Source of the DNA: an uncultured Candidatus Altimarinota bacterium
GTDB lineage: Bacteria > Patescibacteriota > Gracilibacteria > BD1-5 > JAGOOR01
Direction: 5' to 3'
NCBI GenBank assembly: GCA_937924685.1
Contig: CALEVN010000025.1
Span: 1-64,000 of the forward strand
Length of the DNA stretch: 64,000 nt
Shown here: in pieces, positions 11,398 through 23,066 of the stretch
Numbering within the stretch: position 1 is the first letter of the stretch
How the letters are laid out: every line of letters begins with the position of its first letter
Made by a program: the position numbers and the translations under genes
The notes under the pieces: model-generated
What the model was told of the DNA's origin: nothing
The model's database searches: none
The model's input: the letters and a program-made list of their open reading frames with translations, nothing else

Positions 11398-12972
11398 TTA
11401 GCTCATTTTACTATTCAGCTTCTCCTCGACGAATTTACGATCTTTTGAGAACTTTTCACGAACGAGCGACTGGAGTTTTTCTGGGGTTTGAGAAGCGGAT
11501 CTTTCTCCTATCAAATCTGGATGAAGTAATTCTCAATGAGTAACCTTTTTTTGTCCATTATGAGTTGTTTTAACAGTGAAATTATAGAGCGGTTGTTCTA
11601 CGAGAGTTTGTGGAGTTAATGTCGTATCAATATTAGGAGCAAGCATCTTTGCATCAGTAGATCCTATATGAAAAACTGCCATATTTCCAATATTTCCCAT
11701 AATAGCATCCATCAGATGGGTCGAAACTTGGTTGATATATTGATGAGCTATGATGAGGGCTAGACCGTATTTACGTGCTTCAGAAAAAATATCAGCAAAA
11801 CTATCAGTAGCAAAATTTTGAAATTCATCAACATAAAGGTGGAAAGGTTCTCTTTTTTCTGGTGTGACATTCGCACGACTCATGACATCAAGCTGAAATT
11901 TGCTGACAAGCAGTGAACCAAGCATTTCGCTGACGTCTTCTCCTATTTTTCCTTTTGAGAGGTTTGCTAAGAAAATTTTCTTATTATCCATGATCCATCG
12001 TGGGGAAAAGCCTGATTGAGGTTGGCTTACAATATTTCGAATAAGAGGGATGGAGAGAAATTGACCTACTTTGTTTAAAATTGGGCTGACTACTTCTGTT
12101 TGTTTTGTACTACTGAGGGCATTGAATTCATCTGCCCAAAATCGACGCAAAAATGGATTCGTCACTTTTGCTATATAGTTACGACGAAATTCTTCATCAG
12201 AAAGAAGAAGTGTGAGGTCGAGAAGTGTGCTTCAGTCACGTTCTAGGAGAGTGAGAGTGGCATTTCTGAGAACATATTCTAGTCGTGGTCCCCAGCTATA
12301 ACCAAATATTTTCTTAAAAACTCCTACTATAGAACTCGCTATGAGAGAAGGGAATTGGTGATGGGTATTTTCGAGGATATTGAATCCGATAGGATATTCG
12401 ACATCAGTGAGATCAAAAAGCACAACGTCGTTACTACGAGATTTCGGTATTTGGCGAAGAATTTTGTCATAGAGATCACCATGGGGATCAATCAGCCCTA
12501 CGCCACGACCAGCATCTATATCCTGTAATATCATTCGTTCAAGCATGGTTGTTTTTCCGCTTCCCGTCATTCAGACCACGAGCATGTGCCGTTTTAGCGC
12601 GTCTACATCTACGGAAACGGTATTATTTTGATCAGAGGTCAGTCAAAGTATGATTTTCTCCTTTTCTATAACTTTTATATCTTCAGGAGTTTTTTTTATT
12701 TTTTCTGTTTTAGGCGAGTTTTTTTTCTCTTCAGGAACAATGGTAGCCATGATTTCTTCTTTCTCAGGCCCAATGTTTTCTGGTGTTACTTGATAAAAAT
12801 CTGATTCTTGGTTATTTCGTGGGGATTCATCTATGATTGAGTCCCATTCAAACTCTGATACAGGCGACGGGGTCGCTATTTCATGAGCAACAGAAGGGGC
12901 ATCATTCACTATATCCTTATCTGTAAAAAGAAGAGTTAGGAAACGTTGTATGTTGTTAATTTTGTTATTCAC
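11398..12972 (-). CDS. VirD4/TraG-like type IV secretion ATPase
   Basis: A 524-residue P-loop ATPase of the HerA/VirD4 class. The N-terminal ~110 residues are acidic and low in complexity (rich in E, K, P). The Walker A is VVGMTGSGKTTMLER, whose first Gly is a UGA codon. Then come LIDPHGDLYDKIL, the Walker B in LYVDEFQNFATDSFAD, and LIIAHQYINQV. It starts at GTG (12972), as the next in-frame codons upstream reach TAA. No transmembrane helices are apparent, unlike classic VirD4. It follows the VirB2-like pilin gene on the same strand. A DNA- or protein-pumping role at a pilus-like machine is inferred from family and context only. Confidence 0.85.
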
Positions 12973-13030
12973 GGTTTTATATTACATATAATAACAAATA
13001 TAATCGTACTGTCAAATATTTAAAACCCTA

Positions 13031-13057
13031 CAAAAAACCCCTACAAATATGTAGGGG
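13031..13057 (-). terminator. Rho-independent terminator after the pilin gene
   Basis: Perfect 8-bp stem CCCCTACA/TGTAGGGG with a 4-base loop, followed on the minus strand by six T. It lies 24 bases past the pilin stop and before the VirD4-like start, so it should limit read-through and give more pilin than ATPase transcript. Confidence 0.85.
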
Positions 13058-13080
13058 CTGAGCAGAACTCACGTTACGAA

Positions 13081-13449
13081 TTACTGTGAGATGGTGTTTC
13101 CTCCAAGGATATTGAAAATGAGATTTGTAATAGTCCAAGCAAAGAAGATAACGACGATACCAATGACCGCATTGATAATAATCTTTTTACCTGCTTCTTT
13201 TCCTTCATCTTCGCTACCAGAAGTAAGAATTTGCCAGCCACCCCAGAGTGCCATAACAACCATGACAAGTCCGAGAAGAGTGAGGAGGCCTTTGATGAAG
13301 GTTTGAATAGTAGCGATAGGATCGCCAGTATTAGGTCCTTTGAGACCGTCATCAACACGATCGAGACCTGGTTCAATCTCTGCAAATGCAGAACGAGCTA
13401 CTGTGAGTCCACCGATACAAGCGTAGATATAATGCTTGGCTGTATTCAT
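13081..13449 (-). CDS. VirB2/TrbC-like pilin
   Basis: A 122-residue small protein with a signal-peptide-like N terminus (MNTAKHYIYACIGGLTVARSAFAE, cleavage after AFA plausible). Two hydrophobic helices follow: FIKGLLTLLGLVMVVMALWG and IIINAVIGIVVIFFAWTITN, joined by a short charged loop (GSEDEGKEAGKK). This hairpin layout is that of VirB2/TrbC conjugative pilins, common in CPR genomes next to VirD4-like ATPases. The ATG at 13449 is chosen over the upstream TTG at 13458. A consensus promoter precedes it and a strong terminator follows. Fold assignment is good; the pilus function is inferred. Confidence 0.8.
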   Translation of the reverse strand: MNTAKHYIYACIGGLTVARSAFAEIEPGLDRVDDGLKGPNTGDPIATIQTFIKGLLTLLGLVMVVMALWGGWQILTSGSEDEGKEAGKKIIINAVIGIVVIFFAWTITNLIFNILGGNTISQ

Positions 13450-13479
13450 AGGGTGCAATTAGGGATAAAATACTTCATC

Positions 13480-13508
13480 AGTATAGACTACATGCGTATT
13501 ACATGCAA
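13480..13508 (-). promoter_or_regulatory. Sigma70-type promoter for the pilin gene
   Basis: On the minus strand TTGCAT, 17 bases, TATACT, with the -10 box ending about 30 bases before the pilin ATG. It is the best-spaced promoter in this part of the window and, with the terminator at 13031, makes the pilin a likely stand-alone abundant transcript. Confidence 0.6.
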
Positions 13509-13564
13509 ATCTTTTCTCTCGACAAAAAATACATATATCATCTGATATAGAGTCTTTATAGAAC

Positions 13565-14794
13565 CTATCTTCTTGGCTTACGGGAGAGATAAAGGTACAT
13601 GATATTTGCAAAACTTTTTTTATTTTGCTCTACTTCTCTGGAAATAGAGAGAAGAATGCCACCTGCTAAGAGCATCATAAGTAATGAGGAACCGCCGTAA
13701 CTGACGAAGGGGAGTGTGAGACCGGTATTAGGAAAAATACTCAAATTAACACTGATATTGATCACCATTTGCCATAATATCCACAGTGTAATACCAAAAG
13801 CACTAAATTTCCCAAAATTCTCTTCACAAAAAGAAGCTATCATGAAACCCCTATAAATAATATATACATAGATACTGATAATTATAAAAGCTCAGATGAA
13901 TCATATTTCTTCTGTAATCACAGAAAATATAAAATCTCATTGTGGTTCAGGGAGGTAGCCATATTTTTGTACAGAATGGCCGAAACCGAGTCAAAAAATA
14001 CCGCCACTTCCCACAGCAATTAATGCTTGTTTGTTTTGATGATGCATCGTGTTTTCTTCAATGGCTGTCTTGCTTGATTGAAAGAACGTATTCATTCGAT
14101 CATAAATGTAGGAGAATTGACCCTTTTCTTCAGGAGTATTATAATGCCCTAAACCGTAAAGAATCGATGCTCAAACGAACCCTGCAAGACCTATACCTGC
14201 TATTATCCTGACATTTCCTCCTGCTACAAAATAAATGCTTGTTACGATAGGTATGATGATGAGCAGGGCACCGAGATCTGGCTGTAATAAAACGAGTAGT
14301 GCAGGTACGCCGACTATTCCAACAAATGGGATAAATCCTTCAGAAGTATGTGAGAGGATATTCTTATATTTACTGCAAAAAGCTGATACAGAAAGTATCA
14401 TCGTAAGTTTGAGGAGTTCAGTTGGTTGTAGGGAAAATGGTATACCTGGTATATCGAACCACCCACGAGCTCCGTTGATTTTTACACCAAATACCAGGAC
14501 TAGTATGAGTAGAAATATAGTTAATACTGTCATGCTTTTTATTTGATTTTTCCACCATAAATAGGGTATTTTTATGGCTATCACCATAGCAAAAAGTCCA
14601 ATACCAGCTTGTAGGATATTTCTCACGATAAAACGCCAATTATTTGGCTCAGGAAGGCTTCCGGTTTCAACCAGTCTTTTTGTTATTCTGTATGAATCAT
14701 AGACGCTCACGGAGCTGATCATGATTGATCAAAAAACAACAAGTGCCAGGATGGATATGAGAAGCGGGTAGTCTATATCTCGATGTTCTTTCAT
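13565..14794 (-). CDS. FtsW/RodA/SpoVE family peptidoglycan glycosyltransferase
   Basis: SEDS-family polymerase acting with class B PBPs in division or elongation. The 409 residues contain about ten hydrophobic helices. Key stretches are INGARGWFDIPGIPFSLQPTEL (family GARRWIxxGxxxxQPSE), LLVLLQPDLGALLIIIP with the catalytic-type Asp, AVGSGGIFGLGFGHSVQKYGYLPEPQGDFIFSVI (family GSGGxxGxGxGxSxxKxxxLPExHTDFIF) and LPFVSYGGSSLLMM. The usual His of the LPExHTDF box is replaced (PEPQGDF). The start ATG at 14794 precedes the first helix; several UGA = Gly codons are needed. FtsW versus RodA cannot be settled here. Confidence 0.9.
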
Positions 14795-14862
14795 GCGGCT
14801 ACTCTAACGCTGTTTGTCATTCCGAGAAACGTACTAGCCTTGCATTTCTTGTAAAAATCGTC

Positions 14863-16854
14863 CTATGAATCTTTTTTTATTGCAAATCACTCTTGTTGAT
14901 AGAGTAGTAATGACGCCTGAGAAAGGCGAAAAGTGCTGTTATTTCCAACATAGTGCTGTTTTAGGGCCGACATGCATTTGACTATATTTTCGTGCCAATT
15001 TGTTCGAGAGGAAGCATATATTGGTCCACGAGGATTACCCCAGCCAGAGAGCTGATCAATAGTTGTATAGCTGCCAAGCCAATTATTATTTACTACAGAA
15101 GAAATAGCGCGTATACCACTCCGAGAATCAGCGAAATCCTGCCTGCCTCCACTATCTGTATTTCAGACGTTTCCTATATTTCCATCAGTTGTGAGATTTT
15201 GTCCGAGTGTACTTTCTGCAAAGCCTACACACATGACAAAAGTAGGATCGACACTTTCAGGGAGGCTTTCTTCTATCCAGAGATTACGATTTTGAAAATC
15301 GTTTGATGCATAGGTTGAGAGTAATTTTTTTTGTCTCTCAGCTTCGTTTTCTCCAGAAACATAGAAAAAACCGATGATTTTCTGAAGAGCGTTAATGTCG
15401 ACAGATTTTTTATTTTTTTGAAGGTCATCGATATATTTCCAACCATATCGGGCTGGTATCTTGTCTGCAGAAAGAGAGGAGAGATCTATTTTTTCGAGTA
15501 TGTCGAGGGCTTTTCAGTTTTTGTAGAGCTCTATGTGTATGTTATTTTGCTTGCTGTGTTCTGTGTAATCCCGTGTCATACCTATGCTGTCTCAGAGACT
15601 TACTTTTGAAAACATTGGTTTGTTATTTGGCATAATACCGACATAGAGCGACATATACCCGTTTGTATGCTTGACTATGACTATGCCGGGAGAAGTATCG
15701 CTCGGGTATTGTTTAATGAGAATATAACCATCTGCTACTGCTTGAATAGGGATTCCTGCTGGTGTCAGTATATCGAGTCATTCATGATGAGTATTGTTCA
15801 CCACATAGTATTTCTGATCTCGAAAAGTATATCAAAAGCCACTATTTGGTAGTATGGGCCAAGAAAAATCGACTTTTTCTTTTGTTTGTGTGAGCATTTG
15901 TTTTTCCATTTGGAGATATTGATCTATCCAGACACAGACAGGACTTTTTTGATTATTGCAGTTGTATTGAGAGAGTCGTTCTTTCAGAGATGTCTCATAT
16001 TCTGCAAATTTCTTTTCGAACTGGACTGCATTTACCGTTTTTTTCTCCATTATTTTTGCCTCTATTACTTTTCGTTTCTTTGAAACAGTATCTATATTTT
16101 TATTTATCTCGCCCTGCTTTTCTACGGATTGTGCGAGTATATTTTGTTCTATTTCTTCTGCTTGTTTGAGTTCTGCTTTCTCATTTTCTAGACGAGCTAC
16201 GATTTGATTATTCATTTTTACTTTTCTTGCTGCGAGTTTTTCGAGAGAGGTGAGGTTTTCAGCGATAGATTTTTGTCGAGAGAGGAGGTTAGCTGTCGAA
16301 TCTTGCATGATACCGTTAGTATCCTGGGTATAAAAATTATTACCCAAAGACTGGCCGAAAAATATGGAATAGAATCCTATATCATCATTTCAGTGAGTTT
16401 CTTCTTGATATGAATGCGCAAAAGAAGTACGTAAAAAGGAGGCAGTATCTGATTGTCTTTCTTTGAGATACTTTATTTCATTCTCGAGGAGCGCTATATT
16501 TTTTGTTAATTCTTTTGTTTCTTCTTGGTTCTTTTGGATATTTTTTCGTATTTCTCGCTGAGTTGATTGTATTTTTTCTATGAGAGATTGTTTTTCGTAT
16601 TGTGTTATTTCTACATTTTTCTGCGATTCTATGAGAGTTTCTTGCATCGATGCAAGGTGATTTTCAGAAATACTGAGATTTTCTAATTCACTTTCTGTAT
16701 CACTAAAATCATTTATAAGTGTTATCTCTGGAATGCTCTGAGACCACCAAGTTGCAGACTCTTCAACGGGATTTATTTCTTCTTCGGAAAATGTAATATG
16801 ACCTAAACCTATCAAAACGGCAAGGAAAAGAATTGAAAAATATTTGTACTTCAT
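14863..16854 (-). CDS. Secreted coiled-coil M23 peptidase with C-terminal lysozyme-like domain
   Basis: A 663-residue exported protein. A signal peptide (MKYKYFSILFLAVLIGLGH) is followed by ~270 residues of coiled coil (EnvC-like) and an M23/LytM domain with HEGLDILTPAGIPIQAVADG (first Zn ligands His and Asp). The second zinc-site motif reads NNIHIELYKNG, so the first, catalytic His of the usual HxHFE is Asn. The C-terminal ~200 residues contain CVGFAESTLGQNL and NTDSGGRQDF, resembling a lytic-transglycosylase/goose-lysozyme fold with a candidate Glu in AES. Divergent from clpC with a 58-base gap. Domain calls are by eye; the C-terminal one is tentative. Confidence 0.8.
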
Positions 16855-16912
16855 ACAGAAGCAGATTATCATATTACCTAGTTTTTAGCAAACTTTTCTC
16901 TCTTTATTGTCT

Positions 16913-19465
16913 ATGTTTAAAAATTTTACTCCTGAGTACAAATGATACCTTCTATCTGCGGAAAACTCAGCAAAGCAGCAAGGATTTTCTACGCTCGAAT
17001 CTGTTGACATTGTCATGGAAATACTTCGTTCTAAAAAATGACACGCCTTTGCTGTTTTTAATGATTTTGGTATTAATGAGAAGGTTTTTCTTGATGTCAT
17101 GACGCATCCAAAGTTTGCCCCTCTTGTGAATAGGGTTGGCGAATATACTGGCATTTCTGAGCTCCTCAGGAATGTCATCGTCTCTAGTGTTAAAGTGGCT
17201 GCAAGTTTTGAGAAAAAAACTATTGGTATCGAAGATTTTCTTCTCGCACTTATAAAACAAAATAACTCTTGGTTTCTCGATTTTTTGGATTTTATACGAA
17301 TCAATGTCCGTGATTTTGAAAGTTCTCTCGTAGAGCTCAATCGTTCACAAGCAGGCATCGGTACTCCGGGTTCTCCTGATCTTGGTAAGATTATGAATGT
17401 TCTCGAACAGGGTCTTCTCAGTGGTGTTGCCATGGAAGACGTTGAACAAAATCCTATGTTTTCGCATATGAATGCTGGAGGCGAAAATCAGAAAAAGAGC
17501 GATAGTCAGACGCCGGCGCTTGATTTTTTCTGTACTGATATTACCAAAGAAGCAGCTGATGGAAAAATAGATCCAATCATCGGCCGTGAAAAAGAAATCG
17601 ACCGACTCATATCTATCCTCAACCGTAAAACAAAAAATAATCCCGTTCTCACTGGTGATCCTGGTGTCGGTAAGACGGCTGTCGTAGAAGGACTTGCACG
17701 TCGTATCTCAGAAGGGAATGTGCCATTTGCAATGCAACATAAGCGTCTCCTCGTTCTCGACATGACCAGTCTCGTTGCTGGCACGAAGTATCGTGGTGAA
17801 TTTGAAGTCCGCATGAAACAGGTTATCGAAGAGGCAACCAAGCTCGAGAATGAAGTGATTCTCTTTATAGATGAGATACATACCATTATTGGTGCCGGTG
17901 GATCAGAGGGGATGCTCGATGCGGCAAATATTCTCAAGCCTGCTATGGGACGAGGTAAAATACGTATTATCGGTGCGACGACGCTTTCTGAATACCAGAA
18001 ATATATAGAAAAAGATGCTGCTCTCGAACGACGATTTCAAAAAATTGAGGTCGATGAGCCTACAAAGGTAGTTGCTGCTGAGATTATTCGTGGTCTTCGA
18101 TGAACATTTGAAGAATATCACAATCTCATTATAGATGATGAGGCAATAGATGAAGCCGTGGAGCTCTCTGTGCGTTATATTACTGAGAGATTTTTACCAG
18201 ATAAAGCCATCGATCTCATCGATGAGGCTTGTAGTGCGAAGAGTATGACGTATGTTCATGCCGAAGATGAAATCAAGACTCTGAAGCTCGAAGCTGAGAC
18301 GCTTCAAAAAAACATCACTGATTTTGTGACCTCTCAGCAGTACCACAAGGCTTCTCGCGCAAAGGATCAGCTCTCTGAAATCGAAAATGCTATTCGTGAA
18401 AAGAGACGAAAAATCACTATCCCTCGAGAAAAGCGCCATCGTATCACTTCTTCAGACATTCAAAAAGTAGTCCATCAGATTACCGGAGTACCTATGAAGA
18501 CGCTCTCCGCTGAGGACATCAAGAAGCTTCAAGATCTCGAGAAACATATGGGAACAAAGATTATCGGTCAGGATACTGCCATCAAGTCTATCGTTTCGAC
18601 GATCAAGCGTTCACAAGCTGGCATCTCTGATCAGAGACGTCCTCTCGGAAGCTTTCTCTTTCTCGGGCCTACGGGTGTCGGTAAGACGGAACTCGTCAAA
18701 GTCCTCGCCCGTGAGTACTATGGAGATGAAAAGGCACTCATAAAAATTGATATGTCCGAATTTTCTGAGCGTCACTCTGGATCAAAACTTATCGGTACAA
18801 CTGCTGGTTTCGTGGGCTACGAAGAAGGTGGCATGCTCACTGAAAAAGTCCGTAGAAAGCCGTATTCTGTCGTACTTTTTGACGAGATTGAGAAGGGAAA
18901 TACTGAGATATTTAACCTCCTTCTTCAAATCATGGAAGATGGCGTCATTAGTGATGGAAAAGGTCGCAAGGTAAACTTCAAAAACACAATTATTGTGATG
19001 ACATCGAATATTGGTTCAGAAGAATTTACGACGAGTGCAACAAAAATCGGGTTTGATGTCTCAGAAGACAAAAAAGAGAGAATTATTGATGATTTTGAGC
19101 AAATTGAAACCAAAGTTATCAAATCACTCGATGATTATTTCTCACCTGAATTTATCAATCGTATTGATAAGGTCGTTGTTTTTAAGCCATTGGATACTAA
19201 AGTGATCAAAAAAATTATCACTCTGCAGCTTGCTGAGCTTGAGAAACGTCTCGCTGATATAGGCGTATCACTTCAATGGGCTAATCCTGTTGTTGACCGT
19301 ATACTCAAAGATACCTATAATCCCGAATTTGGCGCACGTCCTGTTCGCCGCTATATACAGACAAAAATCGAAGATGAAATTGCTGACCGCATGATTGGCG
19401 AAAAAATCACTTCCGTGAAAGTAACGAATGGCAAGAAAGAAGGATTTGAATTTGAGGTAAAATAA
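16913..19465 (+). CDS. clpC: ATP-dependent Clp protease ATP-binding subunit (ClpC type)
   Basis: Hsp100 unfoldase that feeds substrates to ClpP, whose gene lies at 30.3 kb. The 850 residues comprise an N domain, AAA-1 with Walker A GDPGVGKTAVVEG (~residue 248) and Walker B ILFIDEIH, a short middle coiled coil with the UVR-like region (QQYHKASRAKDQLSEIE), and AAA-2 with GPTGVGKTELVK (~584), VVLFDEIEKG and the sensor GARPVRR. The middle region is short as in ClpC, not long as in ClpB. Three UGA codons lie in or near domain 1 (YKGYL, KKGHAF, LRGTFEE). A terminator follows. Confidence 0.92.
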
Positions 19466-19488
19466 GTCTTATTTACTCACAAAAAATA

Positions 19489-19519
19489 GTAGGAAAAGCT
19501 AGTCTTTTCCTATTTTTTT
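19489..19519 (+). terminator. Rho-independent terminator after clpC
   Basis: Stem AGGAAAAG/CTTTTCCT with a 4-base loop, then a run of T. It separates clpC from lysS, whose -10-like TATACAAT begins inside the T-run. Confidence 0.85.
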
Positions 19520-19546
19520 ATACAATAGTCTTAGATTTTCTTTTTT

Positions 19547-21574
19547 ATGACTTCTTCAGACCCACGCGACGAACGCTCAGTTCGTATTCAAAAATTAAAC
19601 ACTCTTCGCACGCTTGGTGTGCACGTATTTCCAGATAAATTTTCTGGGAAACAAGATGTCGCACTTATTCGCACTTCTTCTGAGGGTAAGAATTTTCGTA
19701 CTATCGAGGAGATAATACCCGCTCCACACAATGATATTCATACAGCAGGTCGTATGGTGCTTTTGCGGAGTTTTGGTAAGCTCATTTTTGGTACACTTCA
19801 AGATGCTTCAGGACAGATACAATTCGCTCTTTCGAAGGATTTTTGTCTGATAGATAATGCAGGTCAGGAACTCACAGAAGTTGGCGATGAAAAAGTCTCA
19901 GCATTTAAGCTCTTCGAAAAATACATCGATGCAGGTGATATTGTCGGTATTCACGGTGAACTCTTTATGACTCACAAGGGTGAGCTGACAGTCTTTGTAC
20001 GATCATTTCAGATACTCTCAAAGGCGCTTCGTCCGCTCGGTGATAAGTTTCACGGAATAGGGGAGGATAATCAAGAAACAGCATACAGGCAGCGTTATCT
20101 CGATATGATTTTCAACGAATCATCTCGCCGTCGTATGAAATTCCGTTCGGACTTTATCCGTACGCTTCGAGAGTTTTATTGGAAAAATGATTTTCTCGAG
20201 ATTGATTGCCCTGTATTGACGCCAGCAGCCTCAGGTGCAGCAGCGCAACCATTCATGACGCATCATAATGATTTTGATCAAGACTACTATCTGCGCATCT
20301 GTAATGAAACAGAGCTCAAAAAAGCCACTGTAGGAGGTTTTGAACGTGTGTTTACTATAGCTCCTGATTTCCGCAATGAAGGCTCAGATCCGAGCCATCT
20401 TCAGGAGTTCTACATGCTCGAACACCAAAATGTCTACAAGAGCTTTCATGAAGATATGGATTTCACACAAGACATGTTTGACCATATTTTTACGACGCTG
20501 AAACTTGAGCGAAAATTTGAAGTAAGAGATAAAGAAGGGAATCCTAAGATGGTTGATTTTACGACCCCGTGGCCACGTATAGACTATGTAGAAGGTGTGA
20601 ATAAAGCGAGTGGTCTTAATATTACCTCATACACTGCTGACGATTCTGATCGTCTCCGTGCGGATATACGTGCTAAGGGAATAGAGTTTGAGGGCATGGA
20701 TAAGATGGGGACGATGACGTTGATTGATTACCTCTATAAAAAAGTCCTCCGTCCGACGATCACAGGCCCAGCATTCGTCTACAATTATCCAAGCATTATA
20801 GCTCCTCTTGCTCGAATTAGTGATGCAGATCCACGTAAATGTGAGAAATGGCAGGTCGTCGTCAATGGATGGGAAATCATCAATTCTTACTGAGAGCTCG
20901 TTGACCCACTTCGTCAGATGGAGAACTTTGCTGAGCAGAGTAAAGCAGAAGAAGGTGGTGACCAAGAGGCAACAAGTGCTGATATGGAATTCGTTCGCGC
21001 GATGGAGTACGGTATGCCAGTACAAGCAGGATTTGGTATGGGTATAGAGCGCATCATCGCTATCCTGACACAGCAAGATAATCTCCGAGATGTGGTGATG
21101 TTTCCGCTGATGAAACCAGAGAATCAGATATCAAAAGAATGAGAAAAGAGTATTAAAAAATCATGTGTCATACTCATCAATCAAGAGGCAGAATTGCCAT
21201 CTTGGAAAGTTCTTAATACTGTCTGACATTTATCAGCATCATACGGTGCACGACAAGGGAAAAGTATTATCCATCTCGACGACATCAAAACAACTGATAA
21301 TCAGCATATAGAGATGTGTACACATCATCCAATTATATTAAAAACAGTTGACTCTTCTGATGATATTAGGAACGCTATTCATGAGGCAAGAAGTCAGGGT
21401 TTATTTATTACTCAATTTACCAAAGAAATGCTCGAAATACCTGATGATAAAGAAGTTCATAAATCAGTTTCAGCACAGGGATTCAAAGATGTATTGTATT
21501 ACTGAGTGATGATACACGGAGATGATAAAAAAGTGAAAGAGATCACAAAAAAATATCAGCTTTATAAAGGTTAG
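19547..21574 (+). CDS. lysS: Lysyl-tRNA synthetase (class II) fused to a Pth2/DUF2000-like domain
   Basis: A 675-residue frame. Residues 1-~531 are class II LysRS: an OB-fold anticodon domain, motif 2 FRNEGSDPSHLQEFYMLEHQ and motif 3 FGMGIERIIAILT, ending at the usual terminus DVVMFPLMKPE. The frame does not stop there. A UGA (21140) is followed by ~140 more residues with no TAA/TAG: CVILINQEAELPSWKVLNTVGHLSAS, IEMCTHHPIILKTVDSSDDI and VLYYGVMIHGDDKKVKEITKKY. This pattern resembles peptidyl-tRNA hydrolase 2/DUF2000 proteins. No start codon opens this part (the first in-frame ATG, at 21314, is mid-domain), so a true fusion is the simplest reading. The closing codon is TAG. LysRS is certain; the extra domain identity is moderate. 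Confidence 0.88.
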
Positions 21575-21601
21575 TTGTTTGCTAGTCAAAATTACTATAA
21601 T
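21575..21601 (+). promoter_or_regulatory. Promoter for gatB with near-leaderless start
   Basis: TTGTTT, 15 bases, perfect TATAAT at 21596-21601. The gatB ATG is at 21611, so transcription should begin within about 0-3 bases of the start codon and no Shine-Dalgarno site fits. Confidence 0.55.
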
Positions 21602-21610
21602 CGAGCACAT

Positions 21611-23044
21611 ATGAAATACGAAATAGTTATCGGTCTTGAGACCCATGTCCGTGTTGGTTCTATTACAAAAATGTTTGGTTCTGAGCCAAATGCTGTCGCG
21701 CTTGAGCGTGATCCAAATATTAATATCTGACCAGTCTCTCTTGGGCTTCCTGGAGCACTTCCTGTGCTTTCTGAGGGTGTCGTTGATTTGGCTGTCCGAG
21801 CTTCTCACGGTCTCCGCATGACCGTGAATACGTTTTCACAATTTGACCGTAAGAGCTATTTTTATCCTGATCTCCCGATGGGATATCAAATTACTCAGCT
21901 TTTTCATCCACTCTCAGAACACGGTCATCTCGAGACATACGTTGGTGATGAATTGAAGCGATTTAATATCCGTCGTATTCATATCGAGGCTGATGCAGGC
22001 GGTTCGAAGCATTCAATCACGAAATCTCTTGTTGATTTCAATCGTGCTGGCAGTCCTCTGATGGAAATAGTGACAGAGCCAGATTTTCGGTCAAAAGATG
22101 ACGTCCTCGAATATCTCCGTGAACTGCAGAAAATCATGCGATTTGTTGGGGCGAGTGATGCTGATATGGAAAAAGGGCAGCTTCGCTGTGATGTGAACAT
22201 ATCACTCAGGCCAGAAGGAAGCCACGAATTTCGTAATCGTGTTGAGCTCAAAAATCTTAATTCATTTCAACAAATCGGTCGGGCGATTGATACTGAAGTA
22301 AAACGCCAAACAGAAATTTATGATGAAAATGGTACAGTTGATCAAGAAACTCGTGGTTGGGATGATGAGGCAGGAGAGAGTCATTCTCTACGATCAAAAG
22401 AAGATGCGATGGATTATCGCTATTTCCCAGAACCTGACCTCCCACCGCTTGTCATAACTCAAGCATACATCGATGAGCGGAACATCGCAGAACTTCCGAT
22501 TGATCGCCGTCAGAAATACCTGGGTGAATGGAAACTCCTTCCAGATGATGCACGCATCCTCAGTTCTGATCGTGCCATGTCTGACTTTTTTGAAAAAACT
22601 GTTGCCCTCTCGGGTGATGTAAAAAAGTCTGCTGCACTTATTCTCACAGTTATCCTCTGAATACTCAAAAAAGGTGATGAAGAAGTGGATTTTAGTAGTC
22701 TCAAAATCACTCCAGAAAACCTCGCTCGTGTCGTGGAGATGCTCAAAAATGACGAAATATCCTCAACCAATGCACAAGAAGTGGTGAAAATACTCTTGAA
22801 TGAAGGGGGCAATCCAGATACTATAGTTGATACTAAAGGTCTAAGACAAGTGAATGATACGGGAGCTATGGAAGCCATTGTTGATACCGTTATTGCTGCT
22901 AATCCAGGACAAATCGCTGAATATAGGGCAGGAAAAGTAAATCTCTTTTGATATTTTGTAGGTGTGTGTATGAAAGAAAGCAAATGACAGGGGAATCCGA
23001 AGATTTTTACTGAAATTTTGACTAAAAAATTGACAATGAAATAA
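21611..23044 (+). CDS. gatB: Asp/Glu-tRNA(Asn/Gln) amidotransferase subunit B
   Basis: GatB, with GatA and GatC, converts Glu-tRNA-Gln (and Asp-tRNA-Asn) to the amide form. The 477 residues show VIGLETHVRV, GLPGALPVLSEGVVDLA, FDRKSYFYPDLPMGYQITQ, IHIEADAGGSKH, GSPLMEIVTEPDF, RCDVNISLRPEG and YRYFPEPDLPP. The C-terminal YqeY-like part ends VNLFGYFVGVCMKESKGQGNP, where the Gly of LFG is a UGA codon. Under the standard code the protein would lose this end. gatA and gatC are not in the window. Confidence 0.95.
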
Positions 23045-23058
23045 AGATACGGTAAAGT
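23030..23058 (+). promoter_or_regulatory. Promoter for the subtilase gene
   Basis: Perfect TTGACA at 23030, 17 bases, TAAAGT at 23053-23058, overlapping the 3' end of gatB. The ATG follows 8 bases after the -10 box, so the leader is essentially absent. Confidence 0.5.
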
Positions 23059-23066
23059 TATGAAGC

